From: Clostridium sp. OS1-26
GTDB taxonomy: Bacteria > Bacillota > Clostridia > Clostridiales > Clostridiaceae
Assembly (NCBI RefSeq): GCF_030915445.1
Contig: NZ_CP133264.1
Coordinates: 744,001 to 808,000, forward strand
Direction of reading: 5' to 3'
DNA length: 64,000 nt
Within the stretch, counting starts at the first letter, position 1. Each line of letters begins with the position of its first letter. Under the pieces are notes generated by a model that searched no databases, was not told the origin of the DNA, and saw only the letters and a program-made list of their open reading frames with translations. Positions 37,021 through 46,781 of this stretch are shown one piece after another. The position numbers and the translations under genes were made by a program.

Positions 37021-37053
37021 AAAAATACCCTCGTAATTATTACGAGGGGTATT
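37021..37053 (-). terminator. Terminator of valS
   Basis: AATACCCCTCGTAAT / ATTACGAGGGTATTTTT on the minus strand: a near-perfect hairpin followed by T residues, 13 bases past the valS stop. Confidence 0.92.
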
Positions 37054-37065
37054 GGACTTAACCTG

Positions 37066-39714
37066 TTATTTTAAACTTTCCAATCTTGAAACTACTGCTG
37101 CAAGCATTTCTTTATACTTGTCACCTTTAGCTTTTTCTTCATCAACTACTGCTTGAGGTGCTTTTGATACGAATTTTTCGTTAGCAAGCTTCTTTTCTAC
37201 TCTATCTATTTCTTTTTCTAGTTTTTCTTTTTCTTTATTTAATCTTTCAAGTTCTTTTTCAAGGTCTACTAAATCAAGTAAAGGCATAAACATTTCTGCG
37301 CCTCTTGTAACTACTGAAACTGCATTTTCTGGAGCCTCTTCTTTGCTATTTAAGAATTCTACTTCACTAGCTGAAGCAAGCTTTTGGAAATAAGTTTCTC
37401 CACTCTTGAAAGCTTCTAATGCTTCATTTTCAGTTACGAATGCCATTACTTTAGCTTTTCTTGAAGGTGGAACGTTCATTTCTGTTCTTACATTTCTTAA
37501 TGACTTAATAGCTTCTATTATATATTCCATATCTTTTTCAGCTTTTTCATCATTTAGTGCTTCATCATATTCTGGCCATTTTGATATAACTATTGATTCA
37601 AACTCAGTGTAAAGGTGAGTATATATCTCTTCTGTTATAAATGGCATTATTGGATGTAGTAATTGTAAACTTGTTGATAAAACTTTGTTTAATACGTTAA
37701 ATGCAACGCCCTTAGCTTCTTCATCTTCTCCGTACATTACTGGTTTTACAAGTTCTATATACCAATCACAGAACTCACCCCAAATAAAATCATAAACCTT
37801 TTGTGAAGCTATTCCAAGCTCAAATTTTTCTATATTATCTGTTACTTCTTTTACTACAGTATTCATTCTTGATAGTATCCACTTATCAGCAGCACTGTAG
37901 TTTTTGCACTCCTTGTATTTGTTCATAACTTCTTCATCTATATTCATTAGAACGAATCTTGAAGCATTCCAAATCTTGTTCGCAAAGTTTCTAGCAGCTT
38001 CTACTCTTTCTGGATAGTATCTTATATCATTTCCTGGAGCGTTTCCTGTTGTAAGTGCAAATCTTAAAGCATCTGCACCAAATTGCTCAATTACTTCTAG
38101 TGGATCTACACCATTTCCTAAGGATTTAGACATTTTCTTTCCATTTGCATCTCTTACTATACCGTGAATTAATACATTTTCAAATGGAATATCATCCATA
38201 CAATATAATCCTGAGAATACCATTCTAGCTACCCAGAAGAATATTATATCGTATCCTGTAACTAATGTACTATTTGGATAGAAATACTTTAAGTCTGGTG
38301 TTTTATCTGGCCAGCCCATTGTTGAGAAAGGCCATAATGCTGAACTAAACCAAGTATCTAATACGTCATTGTCTTGTTGTAATTTTTCTGAATTACATTT
38401 AGTACATTTTGTTGGCTCATCTACAGAAGCTATAACCTCACCACAATCTTGACAGTACCAAACTGGAATTCTATGTCCCCACCATAATTGTCTTGAAATA
38501 CACCAATCTTGAATGTTTTCCATCCAGTTGAAGTAAGTCTTTTCAAATCTTTCTGGTACAAATTTAATTTTCTTAGTTTTTACAACTTCTAAAGCTGGTT
38601 TTGCCAGTGATTCCATCTTTACAAACCATTGTTTTGAAACCATAGGTTCTATAACTGTATTACATCTATCATGAGTTCCTACATTGTGATTGTGTTCTTT
38701 TATATTTACTAAGAAGCCTTCATTTTTTAAATCTTCAACTATAAGTTTTCTAGCTTCATATCTATCTAATCCATCATATCTGCTTCCTGGGAAGTTTATT
38801 CTTCCATCTAGGTGCATAACAATTATTTCTGGTAGGTTATGTCTCTTTCCTACTTGATAATCATTTGGATCATGAGCCGGAGTTATTTTAACTGCCCCTG
38901 TACCAAACTCTAAATCAACATAATCATCTGCTACTATCGGAATTTCTCTATTAACTAGTGGAAGTATTAAAGTCTTTCCTATTAAGTGAGCATATCTTTC
39001 ATCATTAGGATTAACTGCAACAGCAGTATCTCCAAGCATTGTCTCTGGTCTTGTAGTAGCTATTTCTAAATATTCATTACTGCCTACAACTGGATATTTA
39101 ATATGCCAGAAATGTCCGTCCTGCTCGCTGTATTCTATTTCAGCATCTGATATAGCAGTTTGACATTTTGGGCACCAATTTGTTATTCTATTCCCTTGAT
39201 AAATTAAACCTTCATTGTATAACTTAACAAAGAAATTTCTAACAGCTTTGTTTGCTTTCTCTTCCATAGTAAAACATTCTCGTGTAGAGTCTACTGAACA
39301 ACCTAACTGTTTTACCTGGTCCATTATTCTGCCTCTATACTCATTAGCCCATTCCCAAACCTTATCTAGGAATGCTTCTCTACCCATTTCTTTTTTCTTA
39401 AGGCCTTGTTTTAGAAGTTCATTTTCAACCTTAACTTCTGTAGCTATACTTGCATGGTCTTGTCCTGGCAGCCATAAAGTACTATAACCTTGCATTCTTT
39501 TAGTTCTTATGATTATATCTTGAATAGTATCGTCTAGTGCGTGGCCTAAGTGAAGCTTTCCTGTAATATTTGGTGGAGGTAATACTATTGTATATGGAGT
39601 TTTATTCTCATCCACTTCTGGAGTAAAATAGCCTTTCTCCTCCCAATTTTTATAGATTCTGCCTTCAAATTCTTTTGGGCTATAAGTTGTTGCCATTTCT
39701 CTTTTTTCTGACAT
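37066..39714 (-). CDS. valS: Valyl-tRNA synthetase
   Basis: An 882-residue class I aminoacyl-tRNA synthetase. [19 protein letters not shown] holds the HIGH-type signature, [11 protein letters not shown] the KMSKS loop; [33 protein letters not shown] and DAEIEYSEQ belong to the valine-specific editing insertion; two zinc-binding pairs CPKC and CQDC...CTKC are present; the tail is the ValRS coiled-coil arm ([20 protein letters not shown]). Length is normal. It follows an N-acetyltransferase gene with a 20-base gap, and both lie downstream of a valine T-box, so transcription should rise when tRNA-Val is uncharged. Confidence 0.98.
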   Translation of the reverse strand: MSEKREMATTYSPKEFEGRIYKNWEEKGYFTPEVDENKTPYTIVLPPPNITGKLHLGHALDDTIQDIIIRTKRMQGYSTLWLPGQDHASIATEVKVENELLKQGLKKKEMGREAFLDKVWEWANEYRGRIMDQVKQLGCSVDSTRECFTMEEKANKAVRNFFVKLYNEGLIYQGNRITNWCPKCQTAISDAEIEYSEQDGHFWHIKYPVVGSNEYLEIATTRPETMLGDTAVAVNPNDERYAHLIGKTLILPLVNREIPIVADDYVDLEFGTGAVKITPAHDPNDYQVGKRHNLPEIIVMHLDGRINFPGSRYDGLDRYEARKLIVEDLKNEGFLVNIKEHNHNVGTHDRCNTVIEPMVSKQWFVKMESLAKPALEVVKTKKIKFVPERFEKTYFNWMENIQDWCISRQLWWGHRIPVWYCQDCGEVIASVDEPTKCTKCNSEKLQQDNDVLDTWFSSALWPFSTMGWPDKTPDLKYFYPNSTLVTGYDIIFFWVARMVFSGLYCMDDIPFENVLIHGIVRDANGKKMSKSLGNGVDPLEVIEQFGADALRFALTTGNAPGNDIRYYPERVEAARNFANKIWNASRFVLMNIDEEVMNKYKECKNYSAADKWILSRMNTVVKEVTDNIEKFELGIASQKVYDFIWGEFCDWYIELVKPVMYGEDEEAKGVAFNVLNKVLSTSLQLLHPIMPFITEEIYTHLYTEFESIVISKWPEYDEALNDEKAEKDMEYIIEAIKSLRNVRTEMNVPPSRKAKVMAFVTENEALEAFKSGETYFQKLASASEVEFLNSKEEAPENAVSVVTRGAEMFMPLLDLVDLEKELERLNKEKEKLEKEIDRVEKKLANEKFVSKAPQAVVDEEKAKGDKYKEMLAAVVSRLESLK

Positions 39715-39734
39715 TCTAATTCCTCCTTAGATTT

Positions 39735-40241
39735 TTATATATTTTTGTATCTTGCCATTATATAATCATCAGCATATTTGCCATCTTTAATAGCAGCATA
39801 CTTTTTTATTCCCTCAATTTCAAATCCAAAATTTTTATAAACCTTTATAGCTTTTTCGTTATCAGTAAATACGCCTAATTCTATTCTAATTAACATAAGC
39901 CAATTATCAGCTAAGTCAAGTATTTCTGTCATAAGCTTTTTCCCTATCCCCATACCTTGGTAAGCTTTGTGAACCATAATACCTAAGGTTGCAGTGTGCT
40001 TTGTTCTTGGATTACTACTTACATTTAATCCTATAATTCCAACTACTTTTTTAATTCCATTTTCCTGAACCTCAGCTACAAGTAAGTGGTCATTTCTGCC
40101 TAAGCCTTCTATGAAAGCCTTTGATTGATGAAAACTTTCACTTGTTATGCCTAGTATATTTTCTCTTACGCCATCCATACGTCTTATTTCATTAATATCT
40201 TCATAATCCCCCAATTTTACTGGTCTAATAACCATATCCAT
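39735..40241 (-). CDS. GNAT-family N-acetyltransferase
   Basis: A 168-residue acetyltransferase: VIRPVKLGDYEDINEIRR N-terminus, LGIMVHKAYQGMGIGKKLM (the acetyl-CoA pyrophosphate loop QGMGIG), and NEKAIKVYKNFGFEIEGIKK near the C-terminus, as in RimI/RimJ-like and PhnO-like enzymes. It lies between the valine T-box and valS, so it is co-regulated with valyl-tRNA synthetase. Substrate unknown; small-molecule or protein N-termini are possible. The ATG follows GGGGAGGGATAGAC. Confidence 0.88.
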   Translation of the reverse strand: MDMVIRPVKLGDYEDINEIRRMDGVRENILGITSESFHQSKAFIEGLGRNDHLLVAEVQENGIKKVVGIIGLNVSSNPRTKHTATLGIMVHKAYQGMGIGKKLMTEILDLADNWLMLIRIELGVFTDNEKAIKVYKNFGFEIEGIKKYAAIKDGKYADDYIMARYKNI

Positions 40242-40301
40242 GTCTATCCCTCCCCTATATTTTTCCCCTTACCATAAGCTTTATCAAGTTTATCTATTTG
40301 T

Positions 40302-40540
40302 AAAACAAAAAGAGGTTTTCCATCCATAAAAGGACGAAAAAACCTCGCGTTACCACCTTTTTTCCTGCAAAATTACAGGCTCTTAATACAAATAACGGTT
40401 AAGAAAACCGTCTTTACCTACTATAAATTCAGCAAAGAAGCTCCGAAGCTACATTCAAAGTAATCCATATAGAAAGCCTTTCAGCTAATAAGCTTTCCTC
40501 TCTTAATACTTTTCTTACCTTTACTCCTCTTCATCATAGC
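40302..40540 (-). ncRNA. T-box leader, valine specifier (GUA)
   Basis: The minus strand carries the T-box sequence AGGTGGTAACGCGAGG, followed by a terminator hairpin (GAGGTTTT...AAAACCTCTTTTTGTTTT). Upstream are the stem I elements: GATGAAGAGGAGTAAAGG with the AG-rich bulge, the GNUG-type GCTGAAAGGC loop, and TTGAATGTAGCTTCGG in the specifier loop. The specifier GTA (40450-40452) is a valine codon, agreeing with valS downstream. Confidence 0.95.
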
Positions 40541-40671
40541 AAATTGAATCCCTATATTTAACTTTTAAATAATATTATATCCTTATTTGTTCTACTGTCA
40601 AGTATATTTATATAAATTAATAATATTTTTTCCACAAAAGTACGAATTATTCTTTATATTTATCTATTACA

Positions 40672-41244
40672 CTATATACTAAATCGCTCTGACGTTTCAT
40701 AAAATTTTTTAGCTTGATTTAGATTTCCACTTTTTTCATAAATCATTCCAATGGTATAATATACTTCTGGACATAATGGATCTATAGATAAAGCCTTTTT
40801 CAAAATATCATAAGCCTCTTCATTTCTTCCTAATTCAATCAATTCTCTGCTGTACTTTAAGTAGTCCTCTAAAGCTTTAGCACTATCATTATTAAAAATT
40901 TCATTTAATACAGACTTAATTTTTTCAGCAGTAAAAGGTTTTTGCAAATATACCACAGCACCAAGTTTTGTGCATTCCACTGCATTTTTAATTGTAGCAA
41001 ATGCAGTCATAATTACCACTGGAATATTAATGCCTTTTTTTCTCATTTTCTGCAAAACCGTGGTTCCACTTATTTCTGGCATTTTTATGTCTAAGAAAGC
41101 CAAATCAAACTTCTCAGTATTTAATAGCTCAATTGCCTCATGTCCATTTTTAGCTGTGATAACTTCATAATCATTTATTTCAAGACATGTAGTTAATAAC
41201 GTTCTTATATTTTTGGTATCATCAACCACTAATGCTTTTTTCAT
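40672..41244 (-). CDS. Response regulator receiver with C-terminal TPR
   Basis: A 190-residue protein. Residues 1-120 are a CheY-like receiver: VVDDTKNIRTLL (acidic pair), FLDIKMPEISG with the phospho-accepting aspartate, VIMTAFATIKNAV and YLQKPFTAEKI with the conserved lysine. Residues 130-190 are TPR-like (EAYDILKKALSIDPLCPEVY, YTIGMIYEKSGNLNQAKKFY) in place of a DNA-binding domain, so the output is probably protein-protein interaction. It lies 22 bases after a histidine kinase gene, an obvious pair. Confidence 0.92.
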   Translation of the reverse strand: MKKALVVDDTKNIRTLLTTCLEINDYEVITAKNGHEAIELLNTEKFDLAFLDIKMPEISGTTVLQKMRKKGINIPVVIMTAFATIKNAVECTKLGAVVYLQKPFTAEKIKSVLNEIFNNDSAKALEDYLKYSRELIELGRNEEAYDILKKALSIDPLCPEVYYTIGMIYEKSGNLNQAKKFYETSERFSI

Positions 41245-41266
41245 TTAAAATAACCTCCATATCTAA

Positions 41267-43102
41267 CTAATTTGCCACAGGAATAGTAAAGATAAAAGTG
41301 CTTCCTACATCTAATTTACTTTCACACCAAATTTGCCCACCATGAGCTTCTACAATTTCCTTAGCAATAGCTAATCCTAACCCGCTGCCTCTCATTTCTA
41401 AATCGCTACCTTTTACCTGAACAAACTTATTAAATATTCTCTTCTGGTACTCAACAGGTATTCCTACTCCTGTATCAGTCACAGATACAAATATCTTCTT
41501 ATCTGCAATAAATGCTTTTATGAAGATTTCATCTCCGGCATTTACGTATTTTAAAGCATTTGACACTAAATTATTTAATACCCATGATATCTTATCTTGA
41601 TCTAATAGTATTTTGGGTAGCTTCTCGCTTGCTTCATAATATAAATTTACTTCCTTATCTGCAGCCTGATCATTAAATCTCTTAATGCAGTTTTCTATTA
41701 TTCCAATTATAGAACAGGGCTCTATGTTAAATAACGCCTTATCTGATTCAATTTTAGAAAGCTGAAGCAGCTCATTTATAAGGCTAGAAAGCCTTTCTCC
41801 ATCCTCTCTTATTGTTCCTACAATACTTTCTTGCTTTTCGCTTAAATGTCCTATTTTCTTATCCGTAATCAAGCTTAAGCCCATCATTATCGAGGTTAAA
41901 GGCGTTTTTAACTCATGAGATATAGTAGCCATAAAATCTGCTTTTATTTTTTCAAGCTGTTTTAGCTTAGTAACATTCTGAAACAATACAACTATTCCAT
42001 ATATATTTAAATTTCTATCTTCTATAGCTGTAGCAATAATATTAAAGTAATAATCTTTTTCCCTTATCTCTAAATTCATTATTTTTTCTGCTCTTTTTTC
42101 ATGTTCTTCCCCATAGACGCTGGATATATATTCATATAACTCTCTATTATTTATGCTTTCTAAAAAGTGCTTATTTAAAACATCAATTTCTTTTATACCA
42201 AAAATGTTTTCACAAGCATCGTTTAATAAAATAACCTTGTAATCTGTATCTAAAACAATTAAAGGGTCAGAAATACTTTTTACAATGGCAAGGGATTTAT
42301 TTTTTTCTTCTAACAACTTCCCTTTACTACTATATTCAAATTGTTGAAGTCTTTTTGTCATGTTATTAAATTCATGAGCTAGAAGACCTATTTCATCAGT
42401 TGAGACTACAGGTATCTCCTGATGCAAATATCCTTCTTTAACAGACTTTATGCATTCCGTAAGAATGTATACTGGCTTTAAAAATCTATTAATGAAAAAT
42501 GTTGAAATAAAGAACCCTCCTACTACAGCCAACGTAGATAATCCTAAAATTATATACATTGTTGCTATTGTGTCATTAGTTACATTATTTTTTCCATTAA
42601 ACATTGCTTTTTCATTTAAAGATGATAAACCTTTTAATTCACTTTTCAAGTTATTATACTGAACGCTAATTTTCTTATTATAAAAGTCAAGAGCCTTATA
42701 TGTTCCCTGTTTACCTTTAATTTCCTGTATGTCGGGAAATAACGTCATATATTTGACATACTCATTATTAATTTTAGTTACGTAGTCCCTCTCCCCTAGT
42801 TCTGTTACATTATTAGATTCTATGTTATACCATTTATAAAACTCATTACTACTTTTGTAAAACGAATCCTTTCCTATTTGTTCATTGTTATTGATATAGC
42901 TTAAAATAGCCATATTTTGTCCATCAATGGCTTCAATCATGTTGTCAACTGCACTTATACTCTTATAATTATTAACCATTAAACCATCTATAGACTTACT
43001 TAATATATGAAAACTAATTACTGAAGTAAATCCTACCACAGCAATCATTAATACAAGACAAATATATACTGCTGAAATTTTACCTTTAAGTGTTCTTATC
43101 AT
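41267..43102 (-). CDS. Membrane sensor histidine kinase (4HB/HAMP/PAS)
   Basis: About 611 residues from the ATG at 43102 after AACGGAGGAGAAT. Domain order: membrane helix (~8-28), extracellular helical sensor region (~30-180), second membrane helix, HAMP (~210-260), PAS (~275-380), HisKA (FMATISHELKTPLTS with the phospho-histidine) and HATPase (NNLVSNALKY N-box, VTDTGVGIP, GSGLGLAIAKEIVEAHGG). It resembles KinB/PhoR-type kinases. It is transcribed with the receiver-TPR gene downstream. It lies next to the kdp cluster but lacks the KdpD architecture, so a role in potassium sensing is not implied. Confidence 0.93.
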   Translation of the reverse strand: MIRTLKGKISAVYICLVLMIAVVGFTSVISFHILSKSIDGLMVNNYKSISAVDNMIEAIDGQNMAILSYINNNEQIGKDSFYKSSNEFYKWYNIESNNVTELGERDYVTKINNEYVKYMTLFPDIQEIKGKQGTYKALDFYNKKISVQYNNLKSELKGLSSLNEKAMFNGKNNVTNDTIATMYIILGLSTLAVVGGFFISTFFINRFLKPVYILTECIKSVKEGYLHQEIPVVSTDEIGLLAHEFNNMTKRLQQFEYSSKGKLLEEKNKSLAIVKSISDPLIVLDTDYKVILLNDACENIFGIKEIDVLNKHFLESINNRELYEYISSVYGEEHEKRAEKIMNLEIREKDYYFNIIATAIEDRNLNIYGIVVLFQNVTKLKQLEKIKADFMATISHELKTPLTSIMMGLSLITDKKIGHLSEKQESIVGTIREDGERLSSLINELLQLSKIESDKALFNIEPCSIIGIIENCIKRFNDQAADKEVNLYYEASEKLPKILLDQDKISWVLNNLVSNALKYVNAGDEIFIKAFIADKKIFVSVTDTGVGIPVEYQKRIFNKFVQVKGSDLEMRGSGLGLAIAKEIVEAHGGQIWCESKLDVGSTFIFTIPVAN

Positions 43103-43433
43103 ATTCTCCTCCGTTATGATACTCTTCATTTATTCCTCAGTATATGATTATCGGTAACTAACGTCAATTAGTTAAGCTAATATTAAAACGAGAAAACATC
43201 AAATATACCTATAAGTTAGCAAATTAATTAAGCTAGATCCTACTTAATAGCAAGGAAAATCAAAAAACAGGCAATTTTCAAGACTTCAGCTAAAAGACTA
43301 TAGATTATATAATTAACTAATAATAAACCGTATGTTATAATTCTAGCTGTACTTATTTTATGTATTAGCACTATAAATACATTATTATATTTCATGATAA
43401 CTATACAATAATTGTTGATTATAGAGGTGTAAT
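43103..43433. other. Divergent spacer, no gene seen
   Basis: AT-rich spacer between the histidine kinase gene (minus) and the KdpB-fragment gene (plus). It must hold both promoters. A 69-codon frame here on the minus strand has no ribosome binding site and AT-driven composition, so I do not call it. Confidence 0.5.
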
Positions 43434-43868
43434 ATGAGTAAAATTTCAAAGAAAGGTTTTATTGAAAACTTGTTAGTAATCTTTTGTAAAAATACTTTAG
43501 AAAGAAAAGAAAAAAAACAATCTCATGACCTTAATAGCTTAGATAATAGCGTTGTAAGGCTTTTAGATAAAAAGGGAAACATAAAAACAGTCAATGCATG
43601 CCGTCTAAAAAAAGGAGATATAGTTGTTGTAGAGGTTGGTGATATCATCCCAAGTGATGGTGAAGTAATTGAAGGATTAGCTTTAGTAGACGAGTCTGCT
43701 ATAACTGGTGAATCTGTTCCTGTTATGAAGGAAGTCGGTGGAGATTCCTGTTCAGTTATAAGCGGGACAAGGCTTGTAAGCAATTGGCTTAAAATTAAAG
43801 TCGTTAAACCTCCTGTAGAATCATGTTTAGATAAAACATTTTACTCTACAGAGCGCAATGCTATATAA
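43434..43868 (+). CDS. Orphan KdpB actuator-domain fragment
   Basis: A 144-residue frame with ATG after GAGGTGTAAT. Residues ~45-135 align with the actuator domain of the KdpB encoded at 44669-46732: [40 protein letters not shown] and [13 protein letters not shown] correspond to [35 protein letters not shown] and [13 protein letters not shown]. The TGES loop is intact, but there is no phosphorylation site (DKTGT), no nucleotide domain and no membrane helices. The last 15 residues are unrelated. It is on the opposite strand to kdpABC. It may be a decaying partial duplication or a small regulatory decoy; I favour decay, though start and ribosome binding site are kept. Confidence 0.75.
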   Translation: MSKISKKGFIENLLVIFCKNTLERKEKKQSHDLNSLDNSVVRLLDKKGNIKTVNACRLKKGDIVVVEVGDIIPSDGEVIEGLALVDESAITGESVPVMKEVGGDSCSVISGTRLVSNWLKIKVVKPPVESCLDKTFYSTERNAI

Positions 43869-43885
43869 AGTGAATCCTATATAAA

Positions 43886-43920
43886 TAAAAATAACTCTAG
43901 ATAGTCTAGAGTTATTTTTA
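43886..43920. terminator. Bidirectional terminator (kdpC and KdpB fragment)
   Basis: TAAAAATAACTCTAGA / TCTAGAGTTATTTTTA, a near-perfect hairpin with A and T runs on both sides, between convergent genes. Confidence 0.92.
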
Positions 43921-43931
43921 TTTATAACTTT

Positions 43932-44558
43932 TTATTTTATTTTTAATAATGTTGCTATTTCAAGATTTACCTTAAGAACGTTAACTCTAGGTTCCCCAAA
44001 AATTCCCAAAGCTCTTCCTTCCGTATATTTGTTAACTATATTTTGAAGCTCTGCTTCGCTTATGCCTGTAGCTTTTGAAACTGTTGGTATTTGTATCTTT
44101 GCTGATTCAGGGCTTACATTTGGATCAAGTCCTGAACCTGAGCTTGTAAGTAAATCTGTTGGTATATCTTCTTTCTTCACGCCAGGATGGGATTTTAAGA
44201 ACTCATCTATATCTTTTTGTACCCTATCAGTTAAAGCTTTATTTGATGGAGCAAGGTTTTGTGAACCTGAACTTACACCAGTATATGCAGCTTTACCGTT
44301 CTTATCAGGTTTAGTATCTGCTTCAGTATAAGTATTATAATTAACTGCTGAAACTCTTCCATGGAAAAATCTTGGATCAGTAAAACTCTGACCAATGAGC
44401 TCTGAACCAACTTCTTTTCCATTGACAAATATCATGCTTCCATTGGCCTTTTTATTAAAAACAAGTTGACTTATCCCTGTCATAGCTAAAGGATATATTA
44501 TTCCACATAAGATCAACAATACAACACTTATAAGAATTGATCTCTTTAATGTTTTCAT
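43932..44558 (-). CDS. kdpC: K+-transporting ATPase subunit C
   Basis: A 208-residue subunit from the ATG at 44558, preceded by GAAGGAG; a start six codons upstream would overlap the ribosome binding site. One N-terminal membrane helix ([20 protein letters not shown]) is followed by the periplasmic-type domain: [53 protein letters not shown] and [15 protein letters not shown] segment, all KdpC hallmarks. It stabilises the KdpFABC complex. Last gene of the kdp operon. Confidence 0.97.
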   Translation of the reverse strand: MKTLKRSILISVVLLILCGIIYPLAMTGISQLVFNKKANGSMIFVNGKEVGSELIGQSFTDPRFFHGRVSAVNYNTYTEADTKPDKNGKAAYTGVSSGSQNLAPSNKALTDRVQKDIDEFLKSHPGVKKEDIPTDLLTSSGSGLDPNVSPESAKIQIPTVSKATGISEAELQNIVNKYTEGRALGIFGEPRVNVLKVNLEIATLLKIK

Positions 44559-44668
44559 GGTTTTAATCTCCTTCATAAAATATATTTATATAAGTATTTT
44601 ATTAGGGATACAGGCTCAGAATTGGTGTGGATAATTCATCACCTGCATCCTTAAACAAAATTAAGATA

Positions 44669-46732
44669 TTAGCTTAAATTTAATATTCTTAGTAATGGTG
44701 TTATAATTAAATCTATGACTTTAATCCCAACAAAAGGTACTATCATACCACCAACACCAAATACTAACATATTTCTGAGTAAAAGCATTTCCGATTTCAT
44801 AGGTTTATACTTTACACCTCTCATGGCAATAGGTATCAACGCTGGGATTATTATGGCATTAAATATCAATGCTGAAATTATAGCACTAGAAGGCGTGGAT
44901 AATTTCATAACATTTAATATCTGCATTTGAGGTATTACTACAGTAAATATAGCAGGGATTATAGCAAAGTACTTAGCAACGTCATTTGCAATACTAAAAG
45001 TTGTTAAAGCCCCTCTAGTTATAAGAAGCTGCTTACCAATTTCAACAACCTCCAAAATCTTTGTAGGGTCTGAATCCAAATCAACCATATTTGCTGCTTC
45101 CTTAGCTGCTGTAGTACCACTATTCATAGCAAGACCAACGTCTGCTTGAGCAAGAGCTGGAGCATCATTAGTCCCGTCTCCTGTCATAGCTACTATCTTT
45201 CCTTCATTTTGTTCTCTCTTTATAGCATCTATTTTATCTTCTGGCTTAGCTTCTGCTATAAATTCGTCAACCCCAGCCTCTCTAGCAATTGTTTCTGCAG
45301 TTAATGGGTTATCTCCCGTACACATTACAGTTTTTATTCCCATTTCTCTTAGCCTTGCGAATCTTTCAATAAGACCAGGCTTTACTGTATCTTTTAGATA
45401 TATAATTCCATATATTTTGTTATCTACACATACTACTAATGGGGTACCACCTAATTTGGAAACTCTAGTTAGATTTTCATCTAAATCTGATGGAATTTCA
45501 CCACCGGCTTCAGTAACGAATTTCTTTATCGAATCTTGAGCTCCTTTTCTCACCTTTCTTCCATCGGTCAGGTCTACTCCACTCATTCTGGTTTGAGCTG
45601 TAAATTCTATAAAGTCTAAATTCTCATATTTAGATGCTTCTACTGTAGTTCCTTGTTTTTTACCAAGTTCAACTATGGACTTTCCTTCTGGAGTATCATC
45701 TTTAAGTGATGATATTACTGAGTAATTGATAAGCTCTTCAATTTTTATACCACCTGTTGGAATAAACTCAGCTGCTAATCTATTACCATAAGTTATAGTA
45801 CCTGTTTTATCAAGTATCATTGTATTAACGTCACCGCAAGCTTCAACGGCTTTACCTGACATTGCTATAACATTAAATCTTGTGACTCTATCCATACCAG
45901 CAATACCTATAGCTGATAAAAGACCACCTATAGTTGTAGGTATCAGACAAACAAGGAGTGCAATTAATGTTGATATAGGAATTTTAACTCCAGAATACAT
46001 AGCCATAGGGTAAAGAGCTACTAAAACTATTAAAAATATTAGTGTTAAACTAACAAGTACTGTATTTAAAGCTATCTCATTAGGTGTCTTTTGTCTGGAT
46101 GCACCTTCTACTAGAGCAATCATCTTGTCAAGGAAGGATTCACCAGGTGTAGCTGTTATTTTAACCTTTAACCAGTCACTTACAACCTTAGTTCCTCCAG
46201 TAACAGAGGCAAAATCTCCGCCAGCTTCCTTCATAACTGGTGCGGATTCGCCTGTTATAGCAGACTCATCTACAGATGCAAGACCTGCTATAACTTCACC
46301 ATCATTAGGAATTAAATCTCCTGTTTCTACAAGAACAATATCTCCTTTTTTTAGTTCACTTGCACTTATTACTTTTACATCGCTATTGCTATCTAAAAGC
46401 TTAGCCATAGTATCTTTACGTGTTTTCTTCAAGCTTTCTGCTTGAGCTTTACCACGACCTTCTGCTATAGCTTCAGCAAAATTTGCAAATAAAACAGTTA
46501 TAAAAAGAATTAACATAACAATCAAATTATATGTTCTTAAGTTATTACCAGTATCTCCAAATATGGTTGGAAAAAATGTTAATACTAAAGATATAAAGAA
46601 GCCTATTTCAACGACAAACATAACTGGATTTTTAATCATATATTTAGGATTTAACTTTCGAAAGGATTCAGTTATAGCTTCATTAACTATTTCTTTGGTA
46701 ATAAACTTATTTTTTCTATCATTTTTACTCAT
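44669..46732 (-). CDS. kdpB: K+-transporting P-type ATPase subunit B
   Basis: A 687-residue catalytic subunit. [16 protein letters not shown] is the actuator [20 protein letters not shown] the phosphorylation site; [19 protein letters not shown] and [20 protein letters not shown] the hinge motifs; the [19 protein letters not shown] region and membrane helices ([21 protein letters not shown]) are KdpB-specific. It hydrolyses ATP to drive K+ uptake through KdpA. The ATG follows AAGAAGGAGCATTTGGT; the gene sits 49 bases after kdpA. Confidence 0.98.
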   Translation of the reverse strand: MSKNDRKNKFITKEIVNEAITESFRKLNPKYMIKNPVMFVVEIGFFISLVLTFFPTIFGDTGNNLRTYNLIVMLILFITVLFANFAEAIAEGRGKAQAESLKKTRKDTMAKLLDSNSDVKVISASELKKGDIVLVETGDLIPNDGEVIAGLASVDESAITGESAPVMKEAGGDFASVTGGTKVVSDWLKVKITATPGESFLDKMIALVEGASRQKTPNEIALNTVLVSLTLIFLIVLVALYPMAMYSGVKIPISTLIALLVCLIPTTIGGLLSAIGIAGMDRVTRFNVIAMSGKAVEACGDVNTMILDKTGTITYGNRLAAEFIPTGGIKIEELINYSVISSLKDDTPEGKSIVELGKKQGTTVEASKYENLDFIEFTAQTRMSGVDLTDGRKVRKGAQDSIKKFVTEAGGEIPSDLDENLTRVSKLGGTPLVVCVDNKIYGIIYLKDTVKPGLIERFARLREMGIKTVMCTGDNPLTAETIAREAGVDEFIAEAKPEDKIDAIKREQNEGKIVAMTGDGTNDAPALAQADVGLAMNSGTTAAKEAANMVDLDSDPTKILEVVEIGKQLLITRGALTTFSIANDVAKYFAIIPAIFTVVIPQMQILNVMKLSTPSSAIISALIFNAIIIPALIPIAMRGVKYKPMKSEMLLLRNMLVFGVGGMIVPFVGIKVIDLIITPLLRILNLS

Positions 46733-46781
46733 ACCAAATGCTCCTTCTTAAATATTTGTAAAACTTATATTACCATTAATC

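Noticed and set aside
41267..43102. Idea that the kinase/receiver pair is KdpDE
   Set aside because: The kinase has two membrane helices, HAMP and PAS, not the KdpD layout, and the receiver has TPR repeats rather than a KdpE winged helix.
43240..43449. 69-codon minus-strand frame between the histidine kinase and KdpB-fragment genes
   Set aside because: AT-driven sequence with no ribosome binding site and no resemblance to a known family.
46125..46445. 106-codon frame antisense to kdpB
   Set aside because: Shadow of the kdpB actuator-domain codons; the same kind of shadow appears antisense to the KdpB fragment at 43523-43783.
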